64,000 nt of DNA from Tetraselmis striata (taxonomy: Eukaryota; Chlorophyta; Chlorodendrophyceae; Chlorodendrales; Chlorodendraceae), in contig VCJN01002063.1 of the NCBI GenBank assembly GCA_006384855.1, positions 124,001 through 188,000 of the forward strand. The letters are read 5' to 3'. Positions 12,173-25,111 of this stretch are shown here, piece after piece. Numbering within the stretch: position 1 is the first letter of the stretch; each line of letters begins with the position of its first letter. The translations under genes and the position numbers were made by a program. The notes under the pieces were generated by a model. It worked only from the letters and a program-made list of their open reading frames with translations, was not told the DNA's origin and ran no database searches.

Positions 12173-12430
12173 CCTTATTGAAGCTAGGAACTTGTTATAT
12201 CCTCATAACGACAACGTAGGATGATTACATGCTCCGTAGCTAGGAATCAAGGGGGGGGAGGGGGGGGGGGTGAGAGAGCCGAAAGGTGGAGCGGCGGAGC
12301 CGCACAGGATATGCCCTGGCTGCCTGGCAGCCCAGGCGGAAAACTGCATGCCATAAAGTACTATTAGAATTTATCCGGATCTACTACTACATTTTAATGC
12401 AGGAACGCCAACACCCCTCCTCGTTGGCTG
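12173..12430 (+). repeat. Dispersed repeat, copy 1 of a pair
   Basis: Runs from TTGAAGCTAGGAACTTGTTA through a poly-G stretch to CATGCCATAAAGTACTATTA and TGCAGGAACGCCAACAC. The copy at 13028-13285 has the same order of blocks with substitutions and small indels. No coding potential is visible; it may be a non-autonomous element. Confidence 0.7.
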
Positions 12431-13027
12431 CAAGACTGCAGGGCAAGCAACCAACGCACAACCAAAGCATTGCCCGTCCTCAATGTGTGCATTCACGCCA
12501 GACATTGCTAGGACCCGCCCGTCATGCATAGTGGTATATGCTGCATAGGAGTGGAAAAGCCGGCAGACTCAACAACTACCCCTATGCCTACATGCCGAAA
12601 CATCGTCTACGGTCTATGGTCCCCACTCCGAAGATGTTTATGACTTGGCGCCCCTCCTCATAAAAGCCAGGGGTAGGTGATCACAAATCATGCACCGAGC
12701 TCGGAGTGTCCGGCCGTGGTTAGGACGCGTAGGCCCCCGGCACTCTTCGTCGCGCACGCCTCGCTCCTAGTAGATCCGCAATCTCGCGCACTGCATAGAT
12801 GCCATGCACCCATGTCGCACCGCAATTACGCCATCGCCGCCGCGTAAAAGAGTTGCCCCGTCTACACGATGAAGGGTGCCGCCCAGCGCAAGCCGGAAGA
12901 AGCCCACCAGGCAGTAGTGCATGCCCGGAAATCTGAGTCACAATGCCAAAGTAAGATCGACTGGCGTGAGATCCCCCTGCCTGACCTTCCCTCCTACCGG
13001 AAGCATCACGGTGAGAGAACCCATGAC

Positions 13028-13285
13028 TAATTGAAGCTAGGAACCTGTTAGATCCTCTGACGACAAGGTAGGATGGTTACAGGGTCCGTACCTAGGAGTC
13101 AAAGGGGGGGGGGGGGGGGGGGTGGGGGGGGGGGGGGGGGGGGGAGGCTGAGAGAGCCGAAAGATGGAGGGGCAGAGCCGCACATAACATGGTCAGGCGG
13201 CAACTACATGCCATAAAATACTACTACAATAAATCCGGATCTAATACATCATGCAGGAACTTCAACACGCCGTATCCTACGGCGA
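13028..13285 (+). repeat. Dispersed repeat, copy 2 of a pair
   Basis: Same block order as 12173-12430, with a longer poly-G core (about 13106-13144). It ends about 160 bases from the stop of the guanylate cyclase gene, so it may lie in that gene's 3' UTR or just beyond. A TTACA (minus-strand TGTAA) inside it at about 13075 could serve as a polyadenylation signal, but this is only positional. Confidence 0.7.
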
Positions 13286-13444
13286 TTGACAACTACCCCT
13301 GTCAGCACTGCACCGCTCCCTTGATGCGATGCCTTCCTTTGAGGATAATGCCGCCTGCTCAGTTGACCCGGCGGAGTCTGCGGCGCTAAATTGACAGGGA
13401 TGCTGTCTGCAGCCTCGCCTCGGCTGAGTACTGAGTATGCGCGC

Positions 13445-16400
13445 TCACGCTGGCACATCCCCCAGCAGCGGTGAATGATTGACAGGGGGAAGCGGAACAT
13501 CAAGGAAGTACGTCTTCATCTTGCCCTTCCCCTTGATCTCGCCCAGGTCATCCCGCTGTGTGCAGCGTATTTCCGGCGCCTGCTGCTGCAGAGCTCGGTA
13601 CGCCGCGTGTGAGAGGTGGACCCTGCCTGCCAGGGAGGTGCTCTCCATGCGGGACGATGTGTTCACCGTGTCCCCAAATAAGCAGTCTGCAAGGCACATA
13701 CCCAATTGGACCTCAATGACATTGCTTGGGACTGTATGATGTCAATGTTCACAAAACCCCGTTATCGACACTGTTCTCTGGCACCCAGTACTTGCATATC
13801 CAATCCAATACCCCGAAACAAAGGCATAAACCACCCAGAAATGCAGCAAGAAGGTACGGGAAGCACGTAAGGCCGACTCACATCTTGGGTTCAGATCACC
13901 GATCACGCTGGCCACAACTGGCCCGGTGTGGAACCCGGCGCGCATCTGGATGCAGCCCAGCTCGGGGCGGTCATGGTGCACGGCAAGCGTCGACGACTCC
14001 GACAGCGCCTCCAGCGCGAACCTCGCAATGCGGGCAGTGTGGTCGCCGGCCTTGGGGTGCAGGTTGCCGACAGCCATGTACCTGGGTATCGGAAGCAACG
14101 TCAAGCTCAGCCCTACCTGCCCCACTCCCGGAGTACTGGGGATGGACAAATGCAAATGCAAAAGCAAATGCTCACATCAAAGAGGCATTGGGGAAGCAGT
14201 ATCGAGCAAAAGCGGACACGGGTACGCACGCGTCCCCAATGGTCTCGACTTTGAAGAGGCCATGCTTGGCGGTGAGCTTGTCCAGCAGGATGTACAGCCG
14301 GTTCAGCATCTCCATCACCTCGGCGGGGCTCAGGATGGAGCTGATATTCGTGAAGCCCACAATGTCCGAGAAGAACACCGTGACCTCTGGGTGCTGCTCC
14401 GGCTCCTGCGCAGTCACCCACACATCAGTAATCTGTTGTCAGCGCCCACGGGGCGGGGCTGTGCGGACGTGTGCTGCGCATCGGTGTGCTGAGGGCGGCT
14501 GCCCTCTACGCACCACGCGCTCGCCATTCCGGAGCTGCGTGGCGACGCCAGGAGGGAAGATAGAGTTCAGCAGACTGTTGGCGGTTTCATGCAGACTGGC
14601 TGCGGCGTCCTGAAGTGTTCGCGAGACTTCCTGCAGTCGGAGAACGACTTCTGCGGCGCTAGGCCGGCGCCGTGGGTTCTTGGCTGTGCACTCCACGAGG
14701 AGCTCCATGATGCTGGGGGGGCAGGCCTCCCCGAAATTCGGGCGCAGCCAGTCATCGCGAACACCTCTCAGCACCGAGCTCACGTCCATGCCGTCGTACA
14801 GGTGACTCCTCTCCATGACCTCAATGGCGATAATGCCCCAGGAGAACCTGCACACAGTTCAAATGCACAGAAAAGCCAGCTTCATCAAGTTGCCGAGTCC
14901 ACAGCTGGCATGACTATCCAATACTTTGATTCAATTTCCGACTGAAGCGAGACAGTCATCAGCACATGTATTGACACCTATTTGAGAAGCTTGATACCTC
15001 CAAAATTGATTCAACAAAACTTGAGAGGCTCATCCCAGGGGATCGAGGCAGGGGATGCAGCCGGGGCGTACACATCGGACTCCGGTGTCGGCTTCTCCCC
15101 CGCAAGCACCTCGGGCGCTGCGTACTGCAGCAGGCCGCCGTTCTCCGCGCCCAGCACGGTGCGATACCCGTACTGGGTGAGCACAGCGTGCATGTCGTCG
15201 TTCAGCAGGATGTTGTACGGGGAGATGTTGGGGTGCACGATGGGGGGCTGCTGAGAGTGCAGTGTCTTCAGGCCAGAGGCAATGTCTGTCAGAAGTTGCA
15301 CGCGCACGTCGATGTCCAAAGGTGTGGCATTGTTGTGAACCATGTCGTGCAGGTTGCCGCCGAGAAAGTGCTCCGCGACAATGGCGGGAGCCAGCTGACT
15401 GCCCGACCCGATGAATGTCATCCCCAAAATTGGTTGCAGCCTGGGGCTGTGCAGCTTCATTAGCTGTACCACTGACTGCTGCAGCTCAGCGATCATGGGT
15501 TGACTCTGCACAGAAAATCGTCGCCGGATGTTCCCCTTGACAGCGACCCCATGTGTGAAGGAGCCCCCCAACTGGACCGAAAGGGGCCCCTCTCTTAGAT
15601 TGCTTCCGGCCGAAGGGTGGGGGTCGGCAGGAGCGAGACCAGCTGCAGACTCGATGTCATCGGGGATGGTGGGGAGGGTGGCCGGCCTGTGCGACCCCGT
15701 ATCCGTCCATTGGGACCCCTCGCCCAGCAGGAGCTTTAGCAGCGGGGTGAGGGACTGCAGCGCCACACTTGGCAGGATCAGGTGGCCTTGAGCCTCTCCT
15801 GAGTTTATGGGTTGAGGGCCGTGTCCACCTCGATCATGTCGCACCATTTCCACGCAGTTTCGTGATGATACAATCACGTCTGTACGCGACTGGAGGTGCA
15901 TGTAGCTCTTGACCGTGGGCTGCGATTGCGAGACGCACCCCGGGCTGCCCGGTGTCTTGTGGACAGCGAAAAGACCGTTGGCTGGACTGTATTCCAGGCC
16001 GGCTTTGCATCGGATGAGAACGGCGCCGGGGGGGACGGCAGCTAAGCTGTTCAAAACATGGATCCGAACGTCACGGAACATGAACTTGCCCTGGAGCTCA
16101 GTGCTGATGGGGTTAGAGAAGACCGGCCGCCTCTCAAACTTCAGTAGGGAGCCGTCAAGGACACCGCTGGGCGCAACCTGGTGCTTACGCCGCAAGTGAC
16201 AGAATAGCAGCAGCACCCCTGCCACCAGAAGGCAGGCCAGAAACACTGCAGCCGCCGATGCCAGAGCCGTGATCAAAGTGGACGATCGGTCGCCAGCATC
16301 AGAGTCGGGTTGGGTAGACGGCGAGGGAGGAGGCGCGTCCGCAGGCGGAGGCCCCGTGTGCCCGCTCCTCCACTGCACCTGTGCGTTTGGGAGTGGTGTC

Positions 16401-17143
16401 AAGTGTGCCTCGCCATCAGGGGGTGCATGCCGCCAGCTCATGATACGCTCTGGCTTTAGATTGCCGGTGCGCTCCTTGCCGGATGTGGAGGGATCAAATT
16501 GAAGGTTGTAGACGCTGTAGTCCGACACCCGATCACCATTCTCATCAAATGCCAGGTAGCCGGACACACCCTCGAACTTCTGGGCGCGGATATAGTCCAA
16601 ATACAAGGAGTGGTTCCGGTGCGGGCCCACCACTCGGCACGCGAGCCCGTCTGCGACCATGCTATCTGCGGCCCTGACGAAGACATCCAAGGCGTCGTAC
16701 GTCATGGAAGCGGTGCTGTGCAGCATGTCGCCGTAATCCAGCTGCTCAATTCCTTCAAACACCGGTTTCACATCCGGCGTGATCGTGTCGCCAAGGCCCG
16801 GGCCCATCCAGGCCGGGATGCCGATTGCGTTGATGCTGTCAAGGAACGCGCCGTATCTGGCTGATCCGGCCCCTTTGGACATCCCCACGGACAGCACCCC
16901 ACTCATCGCCTCGAAGGCTGCATGCACCGAGTTGTTTCTGCTCTGCCATTCCTCCGGCGGCTCTTCATCTTGGAGGAATCCCTTCATGGTGTGCACAAAG
17001 TCCCCAAGGCGCCCACCTTCGAGGAAGACGTTCTCTGCTCGGGTGAGCTGTGTGCCGGCTGCGTAGGAGAAGAAGCGGAAGGACTGCACCGAGTCCCTCT
17101 GGGCGTGGAGGAAATGAGCACAACACAGTGAGTCCGCAGGATG

Positions 17144-17233
<90 letters not shown>

Positions 17234-18350
17234 ACATATATATAGCTGAGTTGATGGGGGCGGAAAGTTCGGCGCCACGGGATACCCACCGTGAAAAACA
17301 TAACCCACACACGGACGTGGAGCAGCTCTGAGTTCATGTAGTGGACCAGCTCTGCCACCGCTTCTGCGTCTGAAGACACGGTGTTGACGATGCTCAGAAT
17401 TTCAATGCCGGCGCTCTTAGCGGCGCTCTGCAGGCTTCGGACGGAGCTGAAGTCCTCCGCAGTCTCGCCGGAGACAATGCCAATTTTCTGCCATCCAAAG
17501 TGCTGAATGACATCCACCATTGCGGGAGCCAACTTGAATGACGGCGAAAACACGCGGTTGAACGTGGGGTACCTGGATCAAGGCAGGAAAGCCCTTGTTT
17601 AGTACTTTGCACCCCAGGTCAATCAGTGGCACAGCAAACACCGTCACTGTCGTCAGGAGGGGGCTGGTTCCGTGGAAGAGGGCGTCTCAGCGGCGTTTAC
17701 CTTGTTTTGTCACTCAGCTCTTGCCCCTCAGATACTGGGGAGACCTGCGAGTAGCCAAAGGTGCTTGCCACAAGCTGCATGGTCGTGGCGCATCAAATGC
17801 CAGTCAGAAAGCAGAGCATGAGCGTCATTAGAAGGACTCTGGAATGGGAAGGTGATAGTGTAGTAAGGGGGCTGGGGATGGGAAGGGCCTGCACCTGGAC
17901 TGACTTGCTCTCCTCGCTGCTGATTCCTCCAAAGAACCCAAGCAGTCGATTCTCGGCCTCTGGATCCGTGCAAACCTCGGTCGCTAAAGCAAGAGCTTTA
18001 CGCGGGTCGCCGTTTGCATGGCTATCCAGGGCGTAGAAGTCCACTGAGGTCCTGCACATAGATAACGGGTGGAGAGGCCTGTCAGTACACGACATACCAC
18101 GGTACAGAGCAACAGCCGCACAATGAGCGACTCGGGGATACAGACTGGGCAAGCTGATCCCACACACCCATTGCCTCGCAGCCCTGTAGCTTGCGGCCCC
18201 ATGCCGTCGACGAACCACTTGATTGCAGCCACTTGGTTCAGCCCGAGCTCCTTGAAGCCGGAGGAGCCTGGCAGCCTGACGCCTTCCAGCCCGGATATAC
18301 CAACAGCGCCCATCCATAGAGTCTGCGGGACACACGCCGCGCACTCAGGC
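13445..18350 (-). CDS. Receptor-type guanylate cyclase: ligand-binding, membrane, pseudokinase and cyclase domains
   Basis: Nine exons, all phase-consistent: 18350-18168, 18051-17895, 17774-17701, 17572-17290, 17098-15072, 14847-14514, 14405-14230, 14081-13882 and 13686-13445 (TGA); about 1,225 aa without the true N-terminus. The first exons form a periplasmic-binding/ANF-receptor-like domain (LSDKTRYPTFNRVFSPSFKL; QHFGWQKIGIVSGE). A membrane helix lies at about 16200-16277. A kinase-homology domain follows that lacks catalytic residues (HPN for HRD; TQYG for DFG), as in animal receptor guanylate cyclases. The class III cyclase domain has FFSDIVGFT (metal Asp), VETIGDAYM and NPRYCLFGDTVNTSSRMES. 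The Glu and Cys at the base-reading positions are those of guanylate, not adenylate, cyclases. It should make cGMP at a membrane in response to an outside ligand. A long (TA)n tract fills the intron between exons 4 and 5. The start exon is not settled. Confidence 0.87.
17141..17247. repeat. (TA)n microsatellite in guanylate cyclase intron
   Basis: About 100 bases of almost pure TA lie inside the intron between the exon ending at 17290 and the exon starting at 17098. Confidence 0.97.
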
Positions 18351-19370
18351 CTGTGGCCCAAAAATGCCGTTTGCTCGTCCAGCCCCAGCTGCCAGTGGGA
18401 ATTTTTAACACACTTGTTTCCGGTTGCGGGGGATTTCGAGTGGCATTTGGAAACTCCTGCTGCCCCACAGCGTTGGGTGTTTTATACGGCAGGGTGCCTA
18501 GAGATATACTACTCGCGTATATACCGATATCCTGGGTATGGGGAATACACCGAGCGATTCCGATGTGCGTGCGGGCACGCGCGCCGCCAACTCGCAGACG
18601 ATGACGGCTACTGGTGCGCCGTGCGCGCGCATTCCGCTCGCGCAATATTTCTATTGCACCATATATCGCCGCGGCAGCGCTACAGGTACTAGCGGGGGCG
18701 CGGGGCTCGGCAGGAGTAGAACCACTAGGCCGCTGAAGGTCACCCCGTAGGGCTTCCAGAAGCTCCGTCAGCCCCGCAAAACCGGCCTCCAGCGCGGCGA
18801 AGCGGTCTTCGGCTAGGCCACTAGGGGCGTCACCGGATTTGTCAGGCATACTGAGCCCCGATAGTGCCGCGCGCAGGGCGTCGAGCTAGCGCATGCGGAA
18901 ATAGTCTACAAGGATCGCTTCCCCTCGCGGCACAGGTGCCGCGCGATTGCTGGTGCGTGAAGCGCAACAGCAAATGGATGAGCGCTAGGGTCATCAGCTG
19001 GCTAAGTAGTAGCTGCAGGTAGGCAGGGAAACAGGTCGGGAGCTGGTGCGGTCGCGAGTCCGCTGCTCACTGCCCCGTCCTGGAGATTCTAGACAGAGCC
19101 GATGACTGGCTACTGTGCTATATTCTCCAGGCGGTAGTTGTTTGAGCGCACAACTCGGTCCGTCGTCTGACTAAACTCAGTTAAGTACTTAACAACGAAT
19201 ATGTATCATATGCGATTCCTGTTATTATTTATACGGCTGGGAATCCTGCTGTTTGTACGGACCGGAACATCCCCTGCTGTCGCTATACATGCCAACCTGC
19301 TCCTGAGGAGGATGCGGCAGGGTGCATTGCTATAGGGGCAGGGCACTCAAGTGGTGTTGTACAGACATCT

Positions 19371-19404
<34 letters not shown>

Positions 19405-20828
19405 AACGCCGGCCCAGGTATCTCGATGCGTAAGCTGGTGATGGCCGACCCTGAATGGCTTGATGATGTTATCATAATGCATGACAATGCCCATATAAAC
19501 ATGGTGCGCCCCATCACGGGCCGTAAACACCCCGTAGCGACCTCTATACTGATGACGTCGGGATGAGAAATATACCCCGCATAAGTATCACAGCAACCCA
19601 GCCACAGCACCCCACTGCATCCAATAGCAGGGCATTCTGATTGACCGCGCGGCAGGAATGGCCGAAAAATACGAGGTAGGCCTTCGATGATAATAGCTTC
19701 GATGCAGTCGTATCAGTAAACAACAGGGACGCGCTCCCCGCGGCGCAATAGCCATGCGGAGCTCGAACGTAGCCAACTTCTGGCGATTTAGCGCTAATCC
19801 TTATCACGCAGGCCATTCAGGTGAGGTTGGCCACCGGTGTGCCGGGAATCGTGGCTGCTGCTCGGGCTGTACGCGGCTCTAATCAGGAACTCAGGGGACC
19901 AAACAGGTACCGGTATCAGTAACAAATCGTCCACCGCTCAAGCATGTACCAGTACGGGTACTGTACTCAATAACTCCGAAATGGCATCATCAATAAGCAT
20001 ACATACAGGTAATCATATCAGTAGAAGTGTGATACGGGGACATGTACCCGAGTACTTGTCGCTGCCACACGACACTGGTGTGTTACAAGAGCAAAAGCAC
20101 TACTATCATATGCAGCAATAAGTACAGTGACACTACCCCCATAAACGAAAGATTCGGGGCCCCTAGCCATGTTCACTGAAGGGTGGGTACATACAGCATT
20201 ATCACGCTCGTTTGTGGCACCCTCCCCCGTGTACTATTGTGGTGGGTTTGTTATCGGGGGTTCATTAGAGGCAGCAATTAATAGTACCAAATCCACAAGT
20301 ATGGGATTATACCCGTACCAGTAATCCGTACGGCCGGTGCCAAGATATCAACAGGACAAACAGCTTGAAAAAAGCGGCCCGCAACCCGCTCGCGAGGCGG
20401 GACTGCTGAGTGATGCGCGCCTGGCTGAGAGTCCGGGCCACACGGGGACGTGTGTGCGAGGGTGGTCCCTGGCCGCACTGTGCGACTCTGACGGGCAAAT
20501 CTACGCCGCCTGATGAGGTAGCGTGCACTCTGTCGAGCTGCCATTAAGCTCACTCACTGTTGCGAGAACTCTGAAGCGCAGCGCCGGCTACCTCGGTACT
20601 TATTCGACCTGTTCGCGTGAACAACTACATCGTCAAGCCCACAGCGGAGGATCAAACGATCTTGTAGGAACTCAGAATTTGCCACTTTCTACCCGTAGCT
20701 AGTAGGTGTTCAAGGAAGCCACAATTTGGGTCCTGGGTTGCACGACCGCGAAGGGGCACGACGAGCACACCCGACGGCAGAAACATTGGTTTGTGCAGGT
20801 TAGTGACTGCGGCGGTCCCGAACAACAC
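18351..20828. other. Spacer or very long first intron of the cyclase gene
   Basis: No supported gene. If the signal-peptide exon near 21.0 kb belongs to the cyclase, all of this is intron. It holds a poly-G run (about 19371-19402) and, at 20352-20402, one copy of the AAGCGGCCCGC end motif described for other repeats. A short minus-strand frame from 18849 begins like a coiled-coil segment but is not recognisable. Confidence 0.4.
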
Positions 20829-21012
20829 CCTCGGCGTATATTGTGATATCGCTTGGCTTTGACTGTGACGGACAGAGGTCCAGCCGTACCTGGCCCAGCT
20901 GAAATGCTGCGCAGTCCTCCGCGGATAAATCCACGCTCTGAGATGCTGCAAGCACCGCGAGGATCAAGAGCGCGGCGGCCAAAGCCGCTGCGCGGGTACA
21001 TGTCGCAAACAT
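20829..21012 (-). CDS. Possible signal-peptide first exon (of the receptor guanylate cyclase?)
   Basis: An ATG at 21012 opens a frame beginning MFATCTRAAALAAALLILAV, a textbook secretion signal, followed by a Cys-containing segment (SAEDCAAF; LDLCPSQSK). A possible donor follows GAG at about 20829. The nearest downstream gene on this strand is the receptor guanylate cyclase, which needs such an exon. However, the phase after this donor (1) does not match the next known exon (which needs 2), so at least one exon would be missing between them. It could instead be an independent secreted protein. Confidence 0.35.
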
Positions 21013-21310
21013 CGTCTGTCACCCTGCCTCCCGCAGCTGGCACAATGATTTTAGCGCGGGATTCCACGGGCTGCAGAATGGCCCCACAAAGGGTCACGGA
21101 GCCACCCCTCTCACGGCCCTGCTCCGCATGTGTGACACGAATTTGAAATATTGTGCGCTGATCTTGCGTCCCCGTTTGACATCTAGGTCCCGACTCTGCT
21201 CGTCGGTGACAGGTGCAGATATGCCGCCATGTGCGGCCGAGCAAGAGTTCAGTTTTGCTTGTGAGCAGGACGAACAGCGTATCGTAGATGATGCCGCGTA
21301 CGTACGTACT

Positions 21311-21350
21311 TATGCGGGATGCGGGCCGCTTTTAGGCTTGCTGTGTTGAT
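21311..21350 (-). repeat. Repeat end motif (GATGCGGGCCGCTTTTA type)
   Basis: One of several copies in this window of a terminal motif that reads, in the opposite sense, roughly GATCAACAC..ACAAGCC...AAAGCGGCCCGCATCCC. Other copies are at 20352-20402, 40930-40984, 43931-43977, 52820-52874, 53682-53737 and 53938-53990. Confidence 0.65.
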
Positions 21351-21359
21351 TTTCTAATT

Positions 21360-21710
21360 CTGGGGAACTGTCCTTTTTGTAATTCTCACCAGCAGTTCTA
21401 GGGAACTGCCCTTTTTGTAATTCACACCAGTACCGTTACCGTTCTCCTCGTATCCTATGTGGTACGACCGCACTGGCGTACTCCACACGTCAAAACCCGT
21501 GAATCCAGCGTAATTGTTTTGTTTTCCCGCCCCATGGACAGGACTGGCAGTGAAACTCTTGCAGCGTCTCCACGACGGCCGTTTAGGCAGCAATCCAGTC
21601 ACGGAAAGAGCCCTGGGTAGGCGACGCTCCCTGTAGCTCCAGTATAGTCATCAAGCACATTGCCGAAGCATTCTGCAAGACTAATTAGAGGCCAGTGATG
21701 GGATTTCCAT
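21360..21710 (+). repeat. Member of a dispersed inverted-repeat family
   Basis: Contains the block GCAGCGTCTCCACGACGGCC through GCAAGACTAATTAGAGGCCA. The same blocks recur at 22140-22385 in the same orientation and at 42465-42690 in the opposite orientation. No coding potential. Confidence 0.75.
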
Positions 21711-22015
21711 CTTCATCATTGGTCGTACCGGGTAGTCGCGCTACTCCACCCCACATGCAGCGCCTGACACGTATAAGGCCATGTTTTGACACGGTTTGTA
21801 GTTTTAGCCTTTAGCCCCCCCCCCCCCCCCCCCCCCCCCCCCGGCTTTTTCTGAAGTCGGAGAAACAGGTCGCAGCTAAAGCGACGATCAGAAATAAAAT
21901 TTTTATTACATAAGGGCTTTCACAAAAGCGCACTACAAACAGAACTAACAGCAACTATGAGAGCAACTATCAGAAATAAAATCGTCGCCTATAAGGTACC
22001 CTGGGCTTTCCGTAA

Positions 22016-22385
22016 ATGGATCGCTGCCTAAACGGCCGTCGCAGAAACGCTGCAAGGGTTGCCAGTCCTGTCCTGGGGGCGGAAAAAGAACTTGTGCCTA
22101 ACGATAATACTGTAGTCGCCACGACGACTACCGTAATATTGAAATATTGTTTTCCCGCCCCCGGGACAGGGCTGCCGCCAGTGAAACCCTTGCAGCGTCT
22201 CTACGACGGCCGTTTGGGCAGCGATCCAGTTACGGAAAGCCCTGCTGGGTAGGCGACGCTCCGGTGTAGTCAACAAGCAAATTGCCGAAGCATTATGCAA
22301 GACTAATTAGAGGCTAGTGGCATAATTTCCAACATTGTTGGATCACTGTCTAAAACACTGCCATCAAAATACCCGGCACTGACCA
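22016..22385. repeat. Foldback copy of the inverted-repeat family
   Basis: The left arm (about 22016-22093) contains the reverse complement of the right arm (about 22150-22235), so the element can fold on itself. The right part extends to 22385 and matches 42465-42690 in inverse. This looks like a non-autonomous TIR element. Confidence 0.7.
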
Positions 22386-22659
22386 CGGCAGGTCCGCCGT
22401 ACCCGTTTGGGCGTCGGCCCATTCGACCCAATAATGCGAGTTGGGGCAAGCCCCAACCCGCGGAGCAAAGAGTGCGATGCATGTGCAACAAAGAAGGCAA
22501 TGTGAGGGAGGGCCCGACGCCATAGCTGGAAAAATTTCCCATTCCAAGTAAAAATCCATGGCGCCGCGAAGGGAGGGGGGGACCCCGCCCAAAATAAAGG
22601 CAGTTAAGTCCTCAGGTGTTGACGCAATAACCTGACTACTAATAAAATCTTTGGACTCC

Positions 22660-22968
22660 GGAACAAACAATCCAAATTATGACGGTGATACCCCCACCGC
22701 GGGCACTCCACCAACATATGTTCGATAGTCTCAGATTCACCTAGCCACTACATGCATGGCAATGTTCCAGGAACCTTTCATGCGTGGCATGAATCCGGGC
22801 CAATCGGCGGGCATCAGTAGGAACTACTCGGGACCTCAGATGCGTAATTGTATCATAATGTGCAGCCCGGCCACAACCCCCGGCAGGGACACCCACACCG
22901 TGTTGTGGCAACGGGTTTGACGCATAGACATGTATACCCCACGTTTTAGTGCGCGCTAACGATGCCAA
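22660..22968 (-). pseudogene. 3' fragment of a non-LTR retrotransposon ORF (zf-RVT-like)
   Basis: The minus strand encodes GVGVPAGGCGRAAHYDTI, THERFLEHCHAC and, after a frame change, GESETIEHMLVECPRW. The C-x2-C...H...C spacing is the zinc-binding tail found after reverse transcriptase in many non-LTR elements. No reverse transcriptase is attached, so this is a 5'-truncated, decayed fragment. Confidence 0.45.
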
Positions 22969-23449
22969 CGATTGAAATGCTACTCAACACTATGATCCTG
23001 CTCATTTCAAAGGGAGGTAGGAAGGGAAGATTAGCTAAAAAGTGCGCATGCTTAGTTACACGGAAGGGCGGGGTACTTGCGGCAAAGCGCCACAAAAAAG
23101 GGAGGGAGGGCGGGTTGTGCGGGCCATCATGAGGCCAACACAAAACTAAGAGAGTGGTCCAGTCTAGCGGACGATGACGGTTTTATAAGATTTGATGGGT
23201 ATGGGTGACCGCCGCTCTCGCCGTAGTGGGCGGCCACACGAAAGCAAAGTGCCGTACATCGGCTCTCAGTACTAAAGCACTAGTGAGTGCCAAAGCACCG
23301 CATGTGCTAGAGCACCACTGCTTATGCACCCGTGCTAAAGCATCATTACATGTGTCGGCGCCCGCATACCCTAAGGGCAGGGAAAAAAAGGAAGCCCCAA
23401 GAACACAGCTCTAAACATTTCAAAGGGAGTTAGGCAAGGAAGATTAGCC

Positions 23450-24887
23450 ACCTCTATCTTCAGGACTGCGGAGGGGGCGGGGCGGCTCCGACCCGACGGC
23501 GCGGGGGTGTTGTCGAGAAGGCTGCGAAGGACCACAGGGGGAGAGAGCCAACCGAACACAAGCGCGGCGGCGCCAGTAGGAAGCGTCGTTGGGTCGATGT
23601 AGTCGTTATTTACTGCAGAATTGCGGGTCCAGTCGGCCTAGTGGTGGATTTCATCCACGGGCACGCCCGCTGCATTTGCGCCAGACGCCGCGCCCTTCCG
23701 TAAGGAGTGTGAGGTCCACACGAATCCTTCGGGGGGGGGGGGGGGGGGGGGGGGCGGGGGGGGGGGCTCGAATGGTGCGGGCGACGTCCAGCGTGAGCCA
23801 GTCGCCGAGGGTGGAGGCGTTCCATGTGAGGGGCGGTGTAGTCATGTCGCCAAGGAGCGCCCAGAATCGGTCCGGTTGCTCGGCGGAGGGGGCTCCCCAG
23901 ATAGCTGCGTCGCGGTAAGCGATGAAGCGGCGGCGGAGAAGGGTTGTCCACGCGGGCACGGCGGTGGCAGGGATTTGGAGTAGGGGCTTGAACCCGTCTC
24001 GACACTTGGCTGCGATAACCCCCCCCCCTTCTCGCGGTTGATGTAGAGGGTGATGTTATGGGGGTCCTGGCCATGTCGCGGAGTCGGCAGGAGACGCTGG
24101 ACTCGCCACGGCAATAAAACACAAATGTTGAGCATACCGCGGCGCCCTCGTGGAGGATGGTTCCGTAGTCGGGAGTGGTCATGGGAAGGTTAGCAAGGTC
24201 GTCAAGGATGTTGGTGATGACGTCACAGGAAGGGGGGCGCGCCGCAACTCCTCGCTAGTCTTGAGCTGTCGGATTTGAAGTCCCCGCATCATGTCGTTGA
24301 TGGCTGGGCCGGTGTGACGCAGGAACGTGTTGATGGCTGAGAGGTAAGGTTGCAGAGAGCCAGCACCGCGCTCAGCGATCAAGGCGAGGTAGCGGACGCA
24401 TGTAGCCTCTGTGCAGTCCATGGGGGAGATGCCTTTCTCGTCGATGCAAAACTCGCCGAAGAGATGAATCTTGCCTTCGTAGTTGGGAGTAGGTGCTGGC
24501 CGTGAGCGATATAGTCAGCATATCGAGCACCTTGGCGCCTCAATTGTCTGTGCCGTAGAGAGTCTCGATGCCACCTCGCAGGAGCTCGCTTCAGGGAGCC
24601 CTTGCTGCGGCGTCGGCGATGAAGTAGGTAGGTGTCTTCGTGGTGCAGCGGACACGCCGGAACGCGCTGTACGCCGCGGCCGGGTCTGAGGGTGGCTCGT
24701 CTCGCCGGTTGGTGTTGGTCGAATATGGGGCGGCACGAAGCTGGTGCCATGACGGCAGGGTACTGTAACCGCTGACCTCGTAGCGAGCGTCGCGTGAGTA
24801 CCGGGCTCGTCTATCTGCAAGCGAGAGGCCGCCGCGCTGACGGCGGGTGAAGAGGGTTAGCGTGGCATGTCGGGGAGGCTGCGCCAA
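23450..24887 (-). pseudogene. Tyrosine recombinase (phage-integrase fold), frameshifted
   Basis: The core-binding part reads SARYADYIAHGQHLL, HLFGEFCIDEKGISP and SLQPYLSAINTFLRHTG, typical of the SAM-like N-domain of DIRS/Crypton-type recombinases. The catalytic part shows WTSHSLRKGAASGANAAG (H-x-x-R box) and, after an in-frame TAG at 23638-23640, DWTRNSAVNNDYIDPT with the C-terminal Tyr. At least three frame changes separate these blocks. The enzyme class joins or excises DNA via a phosphotyrosine; this copy should be inactive. Confidence 0.6.
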
Positions 24888-25111
24888 AAAGAGAGAGTCG
24901 ATGTAGACTCATGATGTAGATGTTGAAGAACAAGTTAGCGCAAGAGGGGTTGATCCTTGCGAGGGTAAAGGGAAGATGACGGCTCGCGTAGGAGGGTCAG
25001 TGGCGACAGTCCCGCTCATGCCGACGACTCCAGTGCAACGTTACATGTAAGGCGCGAGTCGCGTGCCCTCGAAACGCAGTTGCCGGGGGTCGTCACGGCG
25101 GAGCACCCCCA

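Noticed and set aside
13445..14423. Adenylate cyclase
   Set aside because: The base-recognition residues are Glu (VETIGDA) and Cys (RYCLFG), the guanylate cyclase pair, rather than Lys and Asp.
18238..18849. A 203-codon minus frame beginning like a coiled coil
   Set aside because: Its lower part overlaps a real cyclase exon in another frame, and the start has no recognisable family; too weak to list as a gene.
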